Below, piece after piece: positions 40,001 through 48,008 of a stretch of DNA of 64,000 bases. Location of the stretch: the NCBI RefSeq assembly GCF_006438845.1, contig NZ_RCZJ01000002.1, positions 1,046,253 through 1,110,252 of the forward strand, read 5' to 3'. The notes under the pieces are model-generated. The model did no database searches and had not been told where the DNA came from. It saw only the letters and a program-made list of their open reading frames with translations. This DNA is from Variovorax ginsengisoli (GTDB taxonomy: Bacteria; Pseudomonadota; Gammaproteobacteria; Burkholderiales; Burkholderiaceae_C). Position 1 is the stretch's first letter, and each line of letters starts with the position of its first letter. A program made the position numbers and the translations under genes.

Positions 40001-40408
40001 TAGCGCGATGAAGGAGAGCACAAGCGGGTACACCAGCGCCACCAGCGTAGCCTGCACGCTCCAGGGCACGCCGGCGAATGCGGAGAGGTCAAAGCCACTC
40101 GCCAACTTTGGTGCTGGAATCCTCCACCCAAGTATCCAATCAGCACAGACAAGCAAGTAGGACGTGGCGGCGGCAATCGCGCCCATCAAAAGCGCAAAGG
40201 TTACGGGCCGGTCGGTGCCCCAAATCAAAAAGTGACGGAAACAGCCGTACCGAAGCGAACGGCGGGTTGCGTTCGTCTTGGTCCAAGAACGAACCTCACG
40301 ACGGGCGGCGGGTTCGATGCGCCCGGTCAGGACGCCGGGAAGAAGAGCGAGAAGTCGAGCCAGCAACTGGAAAACCGCGTCGATTTGCGGCCGATGTTGT
40401 GAATGCAC
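37022..40408 (-). CDS. large membrane protein of unknown family (1128 residues)
   Basis: I do not recognise this protein. Four likely membrane helices lie at about residues 68-88, 118-138, 156-176 and 188-213, followed by roughly 900 residues with no further clear membrane segment, presumably cytoplasmic. No Walker A, HExxH, GIY-YIG or PD-(D/E)xK motif was found by eye. Tryptophan-rich helical stretches (SVWLVDCFLKWWGNREF, LIENWWRDLNKL) suggest an alpha-helical body. The start is GTG at 40408, the first available, with no ribosome site, so the true N-terminus is uncertain. It stands alone on this strand next to restriction genes, a defence-like context. Confidence 0.8.
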   Translation of the reverse strand: MHSQHRPQIDAVFQLLARLLALLPGVLTGRIEPAARREVRSWTKTNATRRSLRYGCFRHFLIWGTDRPVTFALLMGAIAAATSYLLVCADWILGWRIPAPKLASGFDLSAFAGVPWSVQATLVALVYPLVLSFIALTLQRKAHSTVSLRVYILDSAVVPAGASSIGLLIALGVEYFITPYKTDELMVSLMAPLLAASGIWLLFNVLLTGFFLGRTLRFVQEEDQKHAFSRVAVDVALHAELVSAVKKHVYLNAPQSAWGLPAFNVEGTHPQVLTFQLRKGRTQVKRTLRGGVVLHDVHLRLLRLVVKSWSRRAVRKAQATPQWKKPTLIFRAQIGAGALGEVVLCTVDEGPALNRLERFLVRTSFIYGPAASLSLSTKKMLDELVGGVEAATEQHRFGAAHEELKEVFRLHKTLLLAGVSHVQAIGRNAATIGRSPSSWGNSSFNQEWLEPYREGAQIAVNCLEDDERLFRTLSNITAGIASQVGSRPEQLLIDAQLVSTNLAYQLSAWWTRKADASLTPGATSFSGVLPTKEHKVYERAIVGFIGGWGQFRVRLDVAESNGDAEAWYCHTGRAIAYAAHIDNTVRLLFAAVSRGDETASVWLVDCFLKWWGNREFELVCPQLLEDFRLRDVSLHLAQMDWASAQQDMWDGAESITLDFAVAALNLAIRKYWESVRLYVILVLIQTAGAVPSAQSRELRLASALIQGSPLHAGGSVKVWRLDSVDDVLRAALGTLYGVNTPLVRIDAIAESLDRGAGDIVVPGWLYRWSGSANHFESLKRPLEILLVALAGARGSGVRQSKQLIENWWRDLNKLQEVKSYCNNLREHLGSQDFDSAEAAVQAVQVHLNKSFPIPSGRSTVAEAFGTLQRVATHERHISLKALQLDLAKIHKMARSLGSSAFVVAKYSPPVREVLYASLPSAPHHQYQFDDHREHYLRGLDSNHDRGLVPLLGAELRRISLSMGFEALVRELGLTPVSAPAEDASDDISSDDKRAFIAAVASQCSALAATGETPVIVAGNSPSGQLLSAHEWGPEEWRCHPPSGVAIVPSHLDDGLHTLSRVNGVAAYSLETPDEGCFVVPGRLLRSLTVSGTSPESALSIEWRELNEEQLRFTLTWRASFIGGRQRGM

Positions 40409-40491
40409 GAATTGTGACGCGTGCCAGACATTCGCCCGTCGCCGGAGACGCCCAAATTTGATGAGGAGAGGGGCGACGCCACACCCCTCGC

Positions 40492-40982
40492 ATGCGCGCT
40501 TGTACAGGCCAACGTCAACAGTCCTGCGAGCGACGTGTTGCTGAGCTGTATTGCAAGCAACGGAATTGCTGCGCCCTATATGGCTCTAGCGGGCTTCTCG
40601 AACCGGAAGCGCCCTCGAGGCAACGAGCGGCCACCTTCAAGCTTCTCTGTTGGCCAAGCCCGGCTCATTGTGGTTGTGCACCTCACCGGCTACTCGTCTC
40701 GCGCTGCCTTACTCCGCGGTCGTCCATTTCTATCGAGGCCATGCCCTGCCGTCCAGCGGCATTTGTGCCTTGTTCTTTCGAGCGTGAGTTGCGCGAGCCG
40801 CTGCGCCGAGCGGACGTGGCATCCGGGGAGCTCACCCCTATCGATACGCTCCAGCTAAACAAAAGCGATGAGGAGACGTACGAACGATGACGACAAGAAT
40901 CCTGACGGGCCATGCGGAATTGACGACGGCGCTCGTCGAACAGACGCAGACGTGTCTCAGCGCTTCCTGGGCCATTGCCTGA
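40492..40982 (+). pseudogene. possible remnants of two coupled genes
   Basis: A frame ending at 40890 (…ADVASGELTPIDTLQLNKS…) overlaps by ATGA a short frame at 40887-40982 (MTTRILTGHAELTTALVEQT, stop after 31 residues). The overlap and protein-like composition suggest the end of one gene and the start of the next in a decayed operon, perhaps a phospholipase-D-like protein for the second; that identification is weak. Confidence 0.25.
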
Positions 40983-41253
40983 ACAACCGGAGCGCGGACA
41001 AACTGGCTGTGCAACTTGGCATCAACGCGTCCGACTTGGCAAGCGTCGATAACTATTAGACCAACGTAATGGAACCCATCCAGCTGACACCTTGGTGGAA
41101 CGCGGACCGGCCGACGGACCCATCGCAATCAGAAGTCTGGGACTTCTGGGCGGCGCTGCTCGACGTGCTTGTCAAAGAGAACTGAACCACCACGGAGCAA
41201 GCTGGACTCAGGGGCAGACGGGCCAGAATTGATGTGCAAGCGGTTGTTCGCAG
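40983..41253. other. short gap with only a tiny possible frame
   Basis: ATG 41069 opens 38 codons (starts MEPIQLTPWWNADRPTDPSQ, stop 41185). It has no ribosome site and I cannot place it in a family. Nothing else is visible. Confidence 0.25.
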
Positions 41254-41547
41254 CTAATCCGAGTTGATGACCAGGCCGGAAATGACCTCGAACTGTTTGG
41301 CCCCAACCGCGTAGTAGCCGGTGTGCAGCAACTCATCTGAGGTTTCAGCGGGAATGACGCCTGTGACTTTTCGCTTCTCTACATCTGGGCGTCGCAGGGT
41401 CAACGGGTAGCGAAATCCTCGGCCATCAGGCAGTCGCCCTCCGCCAGGGCCATAGTTGCGGATGCTGGGACCGAAGAATGAATGCCCCAGAATTGATTTC
41501 AATTGCCGGAGAAGCGCGCGCCGCGCAGGCGTCAATGGTTTGTCCAT
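41254..41547 (-). CDS. small hypothetical protein
   Basis: 97 residues with no signal peptide or membrane helix. It begins MDKPLTPARRALLRQLKSIL, has a glycine-rich centre (NYGPGGGRLPDGRGFRYPL) and ends with a compact C-terminal part. A G-rich run (AGGGGG) lies just before the ATG. Function unknown; the balanced composition makes a real gene likely. Confidence 0.55.
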   Translation of the reverse strand: MDKPLTPARRALLRQLKSILGHSFFGPSIRNYGPGGGRLPDGRGFRYPLTLRRPDVEKRKVTGVIPAETSDELLHTGYYAVGAKQFEVISGLVINSD

Positions 41548-41703
41548 AACCCCCTACGACGGCCGCCTTGCACTAGAACTCAGGGAAAGTGACGCTTCTC
41601 TGCAAGCCGATGCGCCCGCCAAGAACGTCCGCCTACTCCTCGAATTCTAAGCAGAGGTCGAGTGACCGGTGTTGGCCGGTACGGGATTTCCGAGATGGCC
41701 GCT

Positions 41704-42162
41704 TTACGCGCATTGTGTCCAAGACAGGGAAGCAACTAGGGCAGCGGTTCCCAGGCAGTACACGAACCTATAGAGCCATTGATTCACGCGCTCAGAAAGG
41801 GTCACGCCCCCAAAGCTTTGGATGTCCCACCCACGAACGAACAACGTTCCCCAAAGTAGCAGGCACGTCCCGGCGATTTGCAGCGAGGTAATGTGCTTGG
41901 GAGCGGCGCAATGGATGTGGTTGCCGAAGGCGAGTCCCGCCATGAATCCTATCGCGCCGGCGAAAAGAACTAGGCGCCCCGACCGGAAAAGGGCACGTCG
42001 AACTGTCAACGCGCGCGGAGAAGGACCAACGGTTGCGGCGGAACTCAACTTCTTGTTGTCCGCGTCTTCCGCCGCTTGGAAGCGGCTGGGAGAGAAGATG
42101 AGCAGTATGCAGAGCTGGACAGCTCGAAGGACGCCCACCGGTGTCGGATTCGTATTGGCCAT
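41704..42162 (-). CDS. small membrane protein, unknown function
   Basis: 152 residues with three likely membrane helices: LVLFAGAIGFMAGLAFG, LQIAGTCLLLWGTLFV and FVYCLGTAALVASLSW, plus a hydrophobic N-terminal stretch (VLRAVQLCILLIFS). No family recognised and no conserved catalytic motif seen. The ATG lacks a good ribosome site. It is alone on its strand between small cargo genes. Confidence 0.5.
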   Translation of the reverse strand: MANTNPTPVGVLRAVQLCILLIFSPSRFQAAEDADNKKLSSAATVGPSPRALTVRRALFRSGRLVLFAGAIGFMAGLAFGNHIHCAAPKHITSLQIAGTCLLLWGTLFVRGWDIQSFGGVTLSERVNQWLYRFVYCLGTAALVASLSWTQCA

Positions 42163-42290
42163 ATTTCACGACAAGTGTAGTCAGAGGTCGGTAGCGGAAG
42201 AACCACACTCAGCGGCGGGCTTGTGCCAGAGTGACTGCCGGTCCGAAGGGCAGAACAGGCCTCTAGCGCAATTTGTACCAAGGCACCGCG

Positions 42291-42530
42291 GAACTGCCAT
42301 CTGGGTGTCCACGAGCAGGGCAGACGTACATAGTGCGGGATGGACGAACTGCCTCCAGGATGCCCGGGTGCCGGGCGAAGCTCATTTCCACGAATCTGAT
42401 AGTGCGGAATCGAGGCGCTGCCATCGGGGAGGCCGCGAGCGGGCAGACGTCGGTACCTCGAATTGAAAAATGGGGAACGGATGAGCTACCGCTGGGATAC
42501 CCGCGTGCCGGCCGAAGTTCACTAGCCAAG
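42291..42530. repeat. degenerate tandem repeat, four units of about 68 bp
   Basis: Units start at 42291, 42346, 42415 and 42483; the first is shortened to 55 bp and the last is partial. Each opens with a variant of GAACTGCCATCTGGGTGTCC and continues CGNGCNGGGCAGAC-like. In plus-frame translation the units spell ELPSGCPRAGQ, ELPPGCPGAGR, ALPSGRPRAGR and ELPLGYPRAGR, but in different frames with a stop in unit 2, so the repeat looks like a decayed coding repeat. The minus strand has an 88-codon frame across it that I do not call. Confidence 0.7.
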
Positions 42531-42639
42531 GTCGCCTCTTCGTTCAGAGCATACTCTGGCGCAATTTCTCGTCATCAGTCGCTCGCCGTTGCGCGTGGTG
42601 CAAGTGTCCGGTCCTGGCCGATGGCGGCGGTCCCGCCCA

Positions 42640-43077
42640 CTACGCTCCGGCTGGCGTGGCAGGGACCAAGCCATAGCGAGTCATGACGGATATCAAGGCC
42701 GCTTTGTCCGGGGGGCCTTCGCCAGCGTTGACGACCGCGCCCACATCTCGAAAATACTGGGCGCCGATATCTGGCGACTGCACGATGAGAGCTCGGACTT
42801 CTGCGCCAAAGGGATTTGAAAACTGGTGAACGCTTCCCCTTGGGCTGAACATGCTCTCTCCAGCAATGAGGTCTCGAACCTCCGCGTCAACGGAGTACCG
42901 CAAGGTTCCTTCCAGAACGTAGACGCATTCGTCGTTCTTCGTATGACTATGCGGGGGCGGCACGTTGGAACTCGGCGGAACCTTGAGTTCGAACATGCCG
43001 ACGCGGTCAGTCTGAGAACCATCCACCAGATAGCGAATGGAAAGCTGTCCCACCTCGATGACCGACGACTCCGTCAT
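42640..43077 (-). CDS. cupin-domain protein
   Basis: 145 residues with a single cupin barrel: PPPHSHTKNDECVYVLEGTL is cupin motif 1 (metal-binding His-x-His and Glu), and FSPRGSVHQFSNP is motif 2. ATG 43077 follows GGAGG at good distance. Single-domain cupins include isomerases, dioxygenases and sensors; the substrate cannot be told. It is isolated within the island. Confidence 0.85.
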   Translation of the reverse strand: MTESSVIEVGQLSIRYLVDGSQTDRVGMFELKVPPSSNVPPPHSHTKNDECVYVLEGTLRYSVDAEVRDLIAGESMFSPRGSVHQFSNPFGAEVRALIVQSPDIGAQYFRDVGAVVNAGEGPPDKAALISVMTRYGLVPATPAGA

Positions 43078-43235
43078 TTCAATCCTCCGTTGTCGATGAC
43101 GCGGCATCATGCCGCAATTAGCCCCCGAAATAAACGAACGTCCTGGCCGGCAGACGCCTATAACGACGACCGGTGCGAATATTGCGGGACCTGTCGAAGG
43201 AGTTACTAAGACAGTGACCCTCTTAAGAGTTGAAC

Positions 43236-43442
43236 TCAGCCGGCGTTTAAGTCGTTCGAATTGGCCGGACGCTCCTCAATCCAGTGAGTACCGGGGCCGT
43301 GCTGAGCGTTCTCAGTTTTCATGATGAGCGTCAGCGCGCGCCGAGGCTCGTCATAGTCGCCGTACCAGAATCCTCCGTCTCGGAACACCCCCCGGGGCTC
43401 GTGCTCTACGTCAGGGGTCCAGCAAAGGCGGATTTCTCTCAT
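43236..43442 (-). CDS. small hypothetical protein
   Basis: 68 residues from ATG 43442 (MREIRLCWTPDVEHEPRGVF), with an aromatic-rich centre (GGFWYGDYDEPRRALTLIM) and HGPGTHWIEER. The frame extends upstream but into unlikely sequence. Family not recognised; the pattern resembles small immunity or RHS-neighbour proteins, which is only an impression. Confidence 0.45.
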   Translation of the reverse strand: MREIRLCWTPDVEHEPRGVFRDGGFWYGDYDEPRRALTLIMKTENAQHGPGTHWIEERPANSNDLNAG

Positions 43443-43703
43443 AAGCGCCAGCATACGACATGCGCCTTGCCACCTGCAACAAGCGCAGAGGCAGCCGAAC
43501 AAGTCCCCGATAGCTGCAGAGTAGAAGGTGTGTATGCGACTGGAGGATAGCCACCGGACGCGCTAGGCAGCAGCCGCCCCACTCAGTCAATCGACGCTCA
43601 CGCCGCAGGTCCGCCATCGACTTTGCAGGCATGGAACACACGAGAGCTTCTGACCATGCTAGCTGGAACAATCTAACGCTTCATCGGAGCACGGAGGTGC
43701 TGT

Positions 43704-44129
43704 ATGGAAAAGAGGTGGTGTTTCGCCTGCGGGATGATGTTTGAGCCTCGAGCCCAATCACCTCGTCAAGCCTATTGCACGGACGAGGGATGCCAACGCG
43801 CTCGTAAACGTCTTTGGCAGCGGACCAAGCGAAAAACAGACGATGACTACCATCAGAACCAGCTCGAGGCCCAGAAAAGCTGGCGGGAGGCGCATCCAGG
43901 GTACTGGCGTCACTACAGAGACGCTCACCCCGAGTACACCGCTGAAAATCGCAACTTGCAGCGCGCCCGAAACGAGCGTCGGGTCCCCGGCGGTCATCTG
44001 ATTGCAAAGGCGGACGCGTCCTCAAGCTGGCCGCCGCTTGCTGGAGTCTTCAAACTGGTTGAACTGCGGGGGGCGCAGTTGGAGCAAGGCCGCTCCTGGA
44101 CAGTTCACCTCTCGCCGTTTACGTCGTAG
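43704..44129 (+). CDS. zinc-finger-like small protein of recombinase cassette
   Basis: 141 residues. CFACG near the N-terminus and YCTDEGCQRARKRLWQ form a probable four-cysteine zinc knuckle. Then come alternating basic and aromatic repeats (KSWREAHPGYWRHYRDAHPE) and an arginine-rich stretch, probably nucleic-acid binding. I recall similar proteins beside recombinase/ParB-like gene sets in other proteobacteria, but cannot check. GGAGG lies six bases before the ATG. It precedes the serine recombinase by 181 bp on the same strand. Confidence 0.75.
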   Translation: MEKRWCFACGMMFEPRAQSPRQAYCTDEGCQRARKRLWQRTKRKTDDDYHQNQLEAQKSWREAHPGYWRHYRDAHPEYTAENRNLQRARNERRVPGGHLIAKADASSSWPPLAGVFKLVELRGAQLEQGRSWTVHLSPFTS

Positions 44130-44310
44130 GCAGCTTGGCGGTGATTGCAAAGAGAGGACTTAATCGCTATCCCGATGAGGGCCTGATAACTTGCGTGCTG
44201 CATCGTGCTCGTACGCCCGACAAAGAGTGCCGCCTCAGCCCGTCAACTGTGTAGTGGCGCCATCGTGGCATCTGAAGGCCGCAGAGTTGCGAGGCAGCAG
44301 GAGACGCGAC

Positions 44311-45864
44311 ATGGATAAAACGCCGTCCGCCAATGTGCATCTGCCGATACTGGCCGCCGAGTACGTGCGCATGTCGACAGAGCATCAGCAGTATTCGACC
44401 CACAATCAGGTTGACCGCATTCGCGAGTACGCTGCACAGAGGGGCATAGAGGTCGTGCGCACGTATGCCGACGAGGGCAAGAGCGGCCTGCGGATTGCCG
44501 GGCGATTGGCTTTGCAGCGCCTCATCTTGGATGTCGAGTCAGGTGAGGCCAATTTCTCGTTGGTGCTCGTGTACGACGTCAGCCGCTGGGGACGTTTCCA
44601 AGATGCCGATGAGAGCGCGTACTACGAATACATCTGCAAGCGCGCCGGAATCCAGGTGGTCTACTGTGCAGAGCAGTTTGAGAACGATGGCTCTCCGGTC
44701 TCAACGATTGTCAAAGGCGTCAAGCGTGCGATGGCGGGTGAGTACAGCCGCGAGCTGTCCGCAAAAGTGTTCGCGGGCCAATGCCGGCTGATTGAAAGAG
44801 GCTTCCGACAAGGCGGGCCTGCAGGCTTTGGTCTACGGCGGCTTCTTATTGACCAGAGCGGTGCACCCAAGGGGGAGCTCTCCCGAGGAGAGCAGAAGAG
44901 CTTGCAGACCGACCGCGTAGTACTGGTGCCGGGTCCGGAACCAGAAGTCACTCTCGTGAGGCAAATCTACAAATGGTTCGTCAGCGATGGTCTCACCGAG
45001 ACGAGCATCGCCGCGCGGCTGAACACATCGGGCATCAGCGGAGAGCACGAGCGCAAATGGTCCAGGGCAACTGTGCATGAAGTGCTCATCAACGAGAAGT
45101 ACGTCGGTAGCAACGTCTACAACCGCGTGTCATTCAAGTTGCGCAAGCTCCGGGTCGTGAACCCCAGCGACATGTGGATTCGCAAAGAGGATGCGTTTCC
45201 GCCCCTTGTAGGGAAGGAAGAGTTTTACACCGCTCAGGGAATCATCAGGGCGCGCTCTCGTCGATTCTCGGACAGCGAGCTCATTGAACGTTTGCGCCTT
45301 CTTTATCAAGACCGTCAGGCGCTCTCCGGTCTGCTCATCAATTCCACCGACGGCATGCCCTCCTCTTCGGTCTACGCCCATCGTTTCGGAAGCTTGGTGA
45401 GAGCGTATCGGCTTGTCGGCTACAGCCCTTCACGTGACTTTCAGTACATCGAAATCAATCGGGTCTTGCGGCGCTTGCACCCCACGATTGTCAAGGAGAC
45501 CGAAGAAAAGATGGATGCCTTGGGAGGGAAGGTGAGGCGGGAACCACATACCGAACTCTTACGGGTCAACGAAGAGTTCAGTGTCTCGGTGGTGCTCGCG
45601 CGTTGCCATCGCCGTGAATCGGGCCAACTGTTCTGGAAAGTGCGCCTCGATACTGGCCTTGAGCCTGACCTGACTGTAGCGGTGCGCCTGGCACCAGAGA
45701 ATCAGGTCGCTTTGGACTATTACCTGCTCCCGCGTTTGGACATCTCCGTCCCGCGTATCAATCTGGGAGAGCGCAACCCGGTAGAGCTGGAGAATTTCCG
45801 CTTCGAGAACCTCGAGTACCTATACGGCATGGCGGCCCGGACCAGACTGAGGAGAGCGGCGTGA
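44311..45864 (+). CDS. serine recombinase (resolvase/invertase N-domain plus recombinase domain)
   Basis: 517 residues. The N-terminal catalytic domain shows YVRMSTEHQQYST with Arg20 and nucleophile Ser22, then LVLVYDVSRWGR with the catalytic arginines. The recombinase DNA-binding domain follows (QGGPAGFGLRR, later AARLNTSGISGEHERKWSRATVHEVL). It carries out strand exchange through a phosphoserine intermediate. AGGAG precedes ATG 44311; the longer upstream frame is rejected. Its stop overlaps a GTG start of the first ParB-like gene (GTGA), so the genes are coupled. Confidence 0.9.
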   Translation: MDKTPSANVHLPILAAEYVRMSTEHQQYSTHNQVDRIREYAAQRGIEVVRTYADEGKSGLRIAGRLALQRLILDVESGEANFSLVLVYDVSRWGRFQDADESAYYEYICKRAGIQVVYCAEQFENDGSPVSTIVKGVKRAMAGEYSRELSAKVFAGQCRLIERGFRQGGPAGFGLRRLLIDQSGAPKGELSRGEQKSLQTDRVVLVPGPEPEVTLVRQIYKWFVSDGLTETSIAARLNTSGISGEHERKWSRATVHEVLINEKYVGSNVYNRVSFKLRKLRVVNPSDMWIRKEDAFPPLVGKEEFYTAQGIIRARSRRFSDSELIERLRLLYQDRQALSGLLINSTDGMPSSSVYAHRFGSLVRAYRLVGYSPSRDFQYIEINRVLRRLHPTIVKETEEKMDALGGKVRREPHTELLRVNEEFSVSVVLARCHRRESGQLFWKVRLDTGLEPDLTVAVRLAPENQVALDYYLLPRLDISVPRINLGERNPVELENFRFENLEYLYGMAARTRLRRAA

Positions 45865-46763
45865 GTGCAAGTTTGCCCCTCCCGGAGCTTCGCATGATTC
45901 CACTGGACCGAATCGATGTACTTAACCCTCGCGAGCGAAATCAGCGGAAGTTCGATGTCATTGTTAACAACATCGGCGCAGTCGGTTTGAAGAAACCGGT
46001 GACCGTCACGCCGCGGCCGGGCGACGACGGCGCTGAGCGATACATGTTGGTCTGTGGTGAGGGGCGGCTCAAAGCCTTTCTGCGGCTGGGAGAAACAAGA
46101 ATTCCGGCGCTTGTAGTAACGGTCTCTGACGAGGACGCCTTCGTGATGAGCCTGGCTGAGAACATCGCCCGCCGTCGCCACCAACCACTGGAACTCCTTC
46201 GTGGCATTACGCTCCTGCGCGATAGAGGGTGCTCTGTCAGGGAAATTTCCCGCAAAACTGACCTGCACGAAACCTATGTGCGTCAGATTTTGGAGCTCGC
46301 GGACAAGGGAGAAGAGCGCCTGCTTGTAGCGGTGGAACGCGGAAAAATTCCCATCACGGTGGCCATACTCATCGTAGGCGCTGGAGACGACGACAAATCG
46401 GTCCAGATGGCCATGCAGGAGTCCTATGAATCGGGAGAACTTCGCGGCCCGCAGCTGATGTTCGCGAAGAAACTCGTCGAGCGCCGTCAGTTTCTGGGCC
46501 GTAGTGTTGCTCGCTCGCCGCCGCGAAGACGAGCCGATGTGAGCAGCTCCAGCCTCGTACGTGCGTATCAGAAAGAGGTAGAGCGGCAACGAATCATGAT
46601 TCGAAAATCCTCTCTTGTGCAGCAGCGGCTTTTCTTCATCCTCGGCGCGCTACGAAAAATGTGCGCAGACGAAAATCTGGTCAATGTATTGCGCCTGGAG
46701 GGTTTAGACACGTTGCCCAAATATCTGGCCGAGCGGGTCATCCGTCTGGGAGGCGCTCTGTGA
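45861..46763 (+). CDS. ParB/RepB-like partition protein 1
   Basis: 300 residues. A ParB N-terminal nucleotide-binding fold (MIPLDRIDVLNPRERN, then LVCGEGRLKAFLRLG as box II and AENIARRRHQPLELL) is followed by a helix-turn-helix (CSVREISRKTDLHETYVRQIL) and a RepB-like C-terminal part. ParB proteins bind CTP and spread from specific sites; here no ParA is present, which is odd for partition. GTG start overlaps the recombinase stop. A role as recombinase directionality or site-loading factor is inference. Confidence 0.88.
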   Translation: MSASLPLPELRMIPLDRIDVLNPRERNQRKFDVIVNNIGAVGLKKPVTVTPRPGDDGAERYMLVCGEGRLKAFLRLGETRIPALVVTVSDEDAFVMSLAENIARRRHQPLELLRGITLLRDRGCSVREISRKTDLHETYVRQILELADKGEERLLVAVERGKIPITVAILIVGAGDDDKSVQMAMQESYESGELRGPQLMFAKKLVERRQFLGRSVARSPPRRRADVSSSSLVRAYQKEVERQRIMIRKSSLVQQRLFFILGALRKMCADENLVNVLRLEGLDTLPKYLAERVIRLGGAL

Positions 46764-47641
46764 CGGCCGTTTCGTTGGGCTTCTTGCCGAAGCCGTTGAT
46801 GATTGCGGCAGACAGCCTGCTCCCGTCAAGCAGGTTGGATGGGCGCTTACTGTCTTCGCACAAGTACCGGCAGATTCGGGAATCGATTCTCGAAATTGGG
46901 CTGATTGAGCCGCTAGCGGTATCGGCCGCAGACCGAAAGACCGGCCAGCACCTCGTTCTAGATGGTCATTTGCGGCTCAACGTCATGAAAGAACTTGGGC
47001 TTACGGAGGTCCCGTGCCTAGTAGCGACTGATGATGAAAGCTTCACGTATAACAACCGGGTGAGCCGGTTGTCGACAATTCAAGAGCATTTGATGATTCG
47101 ACGTGCAATCGACCGCGGTATTCCGGCTGGCAAACTTGCCAAAAGTCTCTGCATCGACGTAAGTCTTCTGCAGAAGAAGAGCAGCTTGCTTGACGGCATC
47201 TGCGCAGAGGTCGTGGAGATACTGAAGGACCGAAATTTCTCAACGGAACTGTCTCCTGTGCTTAGGCGCATGAAGCCTACGCGCCAGGTTGAGTGTGCCG
47301 AACTGATGGTCGCGGCAAACAGCGTGACGACAAACTATGCGAAGGCGTTGCTGGCTGCTACACCTCAAGAGATGCTTGTGGCCGGCAAAAAGCCTCTCGG
47401 ACGCGCGTCTTTATCGCAAGAGCAAGTCGCGCGGATGGAAAACGAGATGTCCAATCTGCTCTCGCAGTACAAGCTTGCGGAGCAGTCCCAGGGCGAGGAG
47501 ATGCTTAACTTGATGCTGGCCAGAGGCTACATCATCAAATTAATGGACAATCCGAGAGTAATGCGTTACCTCCACACGCACTACGCCGAAGTTCTTGAGG
47601 AGTTCGCCAAAATAGTCGAGCTGACGTCAATTGATGCTTAG
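46760..47641 (+). CDS. ParB/RepB-like partition protein 2, diverged
   Basis: 293 residues from GTG 46760, which overlaps the previous stop as GTGA. The ParB fold is recognisable (HKYRQIRESILEIGLIEPLAV, then LVLDGHLRLNVMKELG) but the usual GERR box is LDGHLR and the ENxQR box is RLSTIQEHLMI, so CTP handling may be altered or lost. A RepB-like helical C-terminus follows, with charged helices near the end. It is the last gene of the cassette. Confidence 0.86.
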   Translation: MTAVSLGFLPKPLMIAADSLLPSSRLDGRLLSSHKYRQIRESILEIGLIEPLAVSAADRKTGQHLVLDGHLRLNVMKELGLTEVPCLVATDDESFTYNNRVSRLSTIQEHLMIRRAIDRGIPAGKLAKSLCIDVSLLQKKSSLLDGICAEVVEILKDRNFSTELSPVLRRMKPTRQVECAELMVAANSVTTNYAKALLAATPQEMLVAGKKPLGRASLSQEQVARMENEMSNLLSQYKLAEQSQGEEMLNLMLARGYIIKLMDNPRVMRYLHTHYAEVLEEFAKIVELTSIDA

Positions 47642-47810
47642 AAATTGCTTGATTGACCCTGTTTTTGCAAATCGTGAAAAATGCACGCACATGGGCATGA
47701 CAAAGTTGGATGTAAGTCGCCTGTCGGTTAGGGCGACCAGTCTCATGAAGTTGGCACCTGCTTCCAAGCGACGCACCACTTCTGCTGGAGACGATAGAAG
47801 ACCATCCTTC

Positions 47811-48008
47811 TTAAGGGCGCCCGAACCAAAGCGGGCACGCCGCTGCAGCAATCTCCATATCGGCACGCGTCGGATAATGTTTCAAAATAGACAACGCTTG
47901 TTCGCGAAGCCTCTTTGGGACGCGCGGTGTTTCTTTGGCGTCAGTCAACGACAGCAGGAATTTCCTTGTTCTTACGACTGCGCGACTACGTTCGTCTGGC
48001 ATGGTCAT
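47811..48008 (-). CDS. BPSL0761-family small protein
   Basis: 65 residues: MTMPDERSRAVVRTRKFLL, then LREQALSILKHYPTRADMEI. This matches the small BPSL0761-type proteins common in Burkholderiales, whose function is unknown. AAGGAAG lies six bases before the ATG. It is oriented against the flanking recombinase cassette and the tns operon. Confidence 0.8.
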   Translation of the reverse strand: MTMPDERSRAVVRTRKFLLSLTDAKETPRVPKRLREQALSILKHYPTRADMEIAAAACPLWFGRP

